From Vermiphilus sp. (GTDB lineage Bacteria; Ratteibacteria; UBA8468; B48-G9; JAFGKM01): 7,248 bases of DNA. Every line of letters starts with the position of its first letter. The first letter of the stretch is position 1. Below are positions 7,082 to 7,248 of this stretch, piece after piece. Made by a program: the position numbers and the translations under genes. The stretch is from the NCBI GenBank assembly GCA_020722825.1, contig DYKC01000052.1, positions 1 through 7,248 on the forward strand, read 5' to 3'. Under the pieces are notes generated by a model. It had not been told where the DNA came from, searched no databases, and saw only the letters and a program-made list of their open reading frames with translations.

Positions 7082-7110
7082 AATATACCATTAAACATCT
7101 GTGTTGACAA
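7082..7110 (-). promoter_or_regulatory. Putative sigma-70 promoter of the gene cluster
   Basis: On the minus strand a -35 box TTGTCA (7105-7110; 5 of 6 to consensus) and a -10 box TATATT (7082-7087; 5 of 6) are separated by exactly 17 bp. A TG one base before the -10 box makes it an extended -10. The predicted start is an A near 7075, giving a leader of about 63 nt before the CsgG-family ATG. No other intergenic space in the cluster could hold a promoter, so this one may drive all seven genes. This rests on pattern matching only. Confidence 0.6.
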
Positions 7111-7125
7111 GAATTTGACCTGTGT

Positions 7126-7142
7126 AATGTCTTAAAATGTCT
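7126..7142 (-). repeat. AGACATT direct repeat pair, possible activator site
   Basis: AGACATT occurs twice on the minus strand (7136-7142 and 7126-7132), separated by TTA, so the period is 10 bp, about one helical turn. The pair is centred near -59 relative to the predicted transcription start, where activators bound as tandem dimers commonly sit. The regulator is unknown, and a chance repeat in AT-rich DNA is possible. Confidence 0.35.
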
Positions 7143-7194
7143 GGAAAAAGATAATGGTGTGAGGTATCCTATTAACGGATAAAAGAAGTTAACA

Positions 7195-7209
7195 AGGGGA
7201 AAATCCCCT
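7195..7209. repeat. Small GC-rich inverted repeat
   Basis: AGGGGA and TCCCCT form a perfect 6-bp stem with a 3-base loop (7201-7203). It lies 3 bp from the larger hairpin at 7213-7247, on the side nearer the promoter. No run of T follows it on the minus strand (TTGTTAAC) or of T on the plus strand, so it is not a standard intrinsic terminator by itself. Confidence 0.55.
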
Positions 7210-7212
7210 AAG

Positions 7213-7247
7213 AGAGGACTATAATCTATAAGAGATTATAGCCCTCT
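7213..7247 (-). repeat. Long hairpin (15-bp arms) upstream of the cluster promoter
   Basis: The arms 7213-7227 and 7233-7247 are inverted complements over 15 positions with one mismatch and a 5-base loop. In plus-strand RNA the odd position is A against C, which does not pair; in minus-strand RNA it is G against U, which does. The structure is therefore better preserved in minus-strand RNA. It could be the 3' end hairpin of a minus-strand gene lying beyond the right edge, but no U-tract follows. It could also be a protein-binding palindrome or a dispersed palindromic element. Confidence 0.6.
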
Positions 7248-7248
7248 G

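Noticed and set aside
7079..7084. Plus-strand TATAAT, possible divergent promoter
   Set aside because: No acceptable -35 box lies at normal spacing, and transcription from it would run into the spacer with no plus-strand gene visible in the remaining 165 bases.
7213..7247. Rho-independent terminator
   Set aside because: The stem is good, but the minus-strand bases after it are CTTAGGGG and not a U-tract. The plus-strand continuation is outside the window, so a plus-direction terminator cannot be judged.

Overview
The window holds one minus-strand gene cluster, read from right to left, that fills positions 115 to 7012 almost without gaps. To its right is a regulatory region (about 7013-7248); at its left edge a seventh gene is cut off. 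The sequence is AT-leaning. A CsgG-family secreted protein and a MurJ lipid II flippase point to a Gram-negative (diderm) bacterium. The mix of housekeeping genes with a CsgG protein fused to a jelly-roll-like domain suggests an uncultured lineage such as Omnitrophota or a relative, but no marker here fixes the phylum and that placement is a weak inference.

Order of transcription: a putative sigma-70 promoter (7082-7110), then a CsgG-family secreted protein with an extra C-terminal domain (5687-7012), type III pantothenate kinase coaX (4944-5681), a monofunctional biotin-protein ligase birA (4372-4938), a CNNM/CBS/CorC-domain membrane protein (3086-4375), lysyl-tRNA synthetase lysS (1663-3093), lipid II flippase murJ (130-1647), and the first 38 codons of an M50 site-2-protease-family metalloprotease (1-115, running off the window). 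Junctions are +5, +5, -4, -8, +15 and +14 nt, and no junction has room for a separate promoter. Co-transcription from the promoter upstream of the CsgG gene is therefore the simplest reading, although promoters hidden inside coding sequence cannot be excluded.

The genes cover cofactor supply (CoaX makes 4'-phosphopantothenate for CoA; BirA attaches biotin to carboxylase carrier proteins), translation (LysS), cell wall assembly (MurJ), ion or membrane homeostasis (CNNM/CorC-type protein), membrane proteolysis (M50) and the outer envelope (CsgG-like). They do not form one pathway. They look like a housekeeping operon with an envelope theme.

The region upstream of the first gene is structured. 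It holds two adjacent hairpins (7213-7247 and 7195-7209), a pair of 7-bp direct repeats with a 10-bp period (7126-7142), a promoter with 17-bp spacing and an extended -10, and a perfect 12-bp tandem duplication that spans the start codon of the CsgG gene. I see no mobile element, CRISPR array, tRNA, rRNA or defence gene, and nothing that amounts to an undescribed multi-gene system. The most distinctive items are the CsgG plus jelly-roll-like fusion and the leader architecture.
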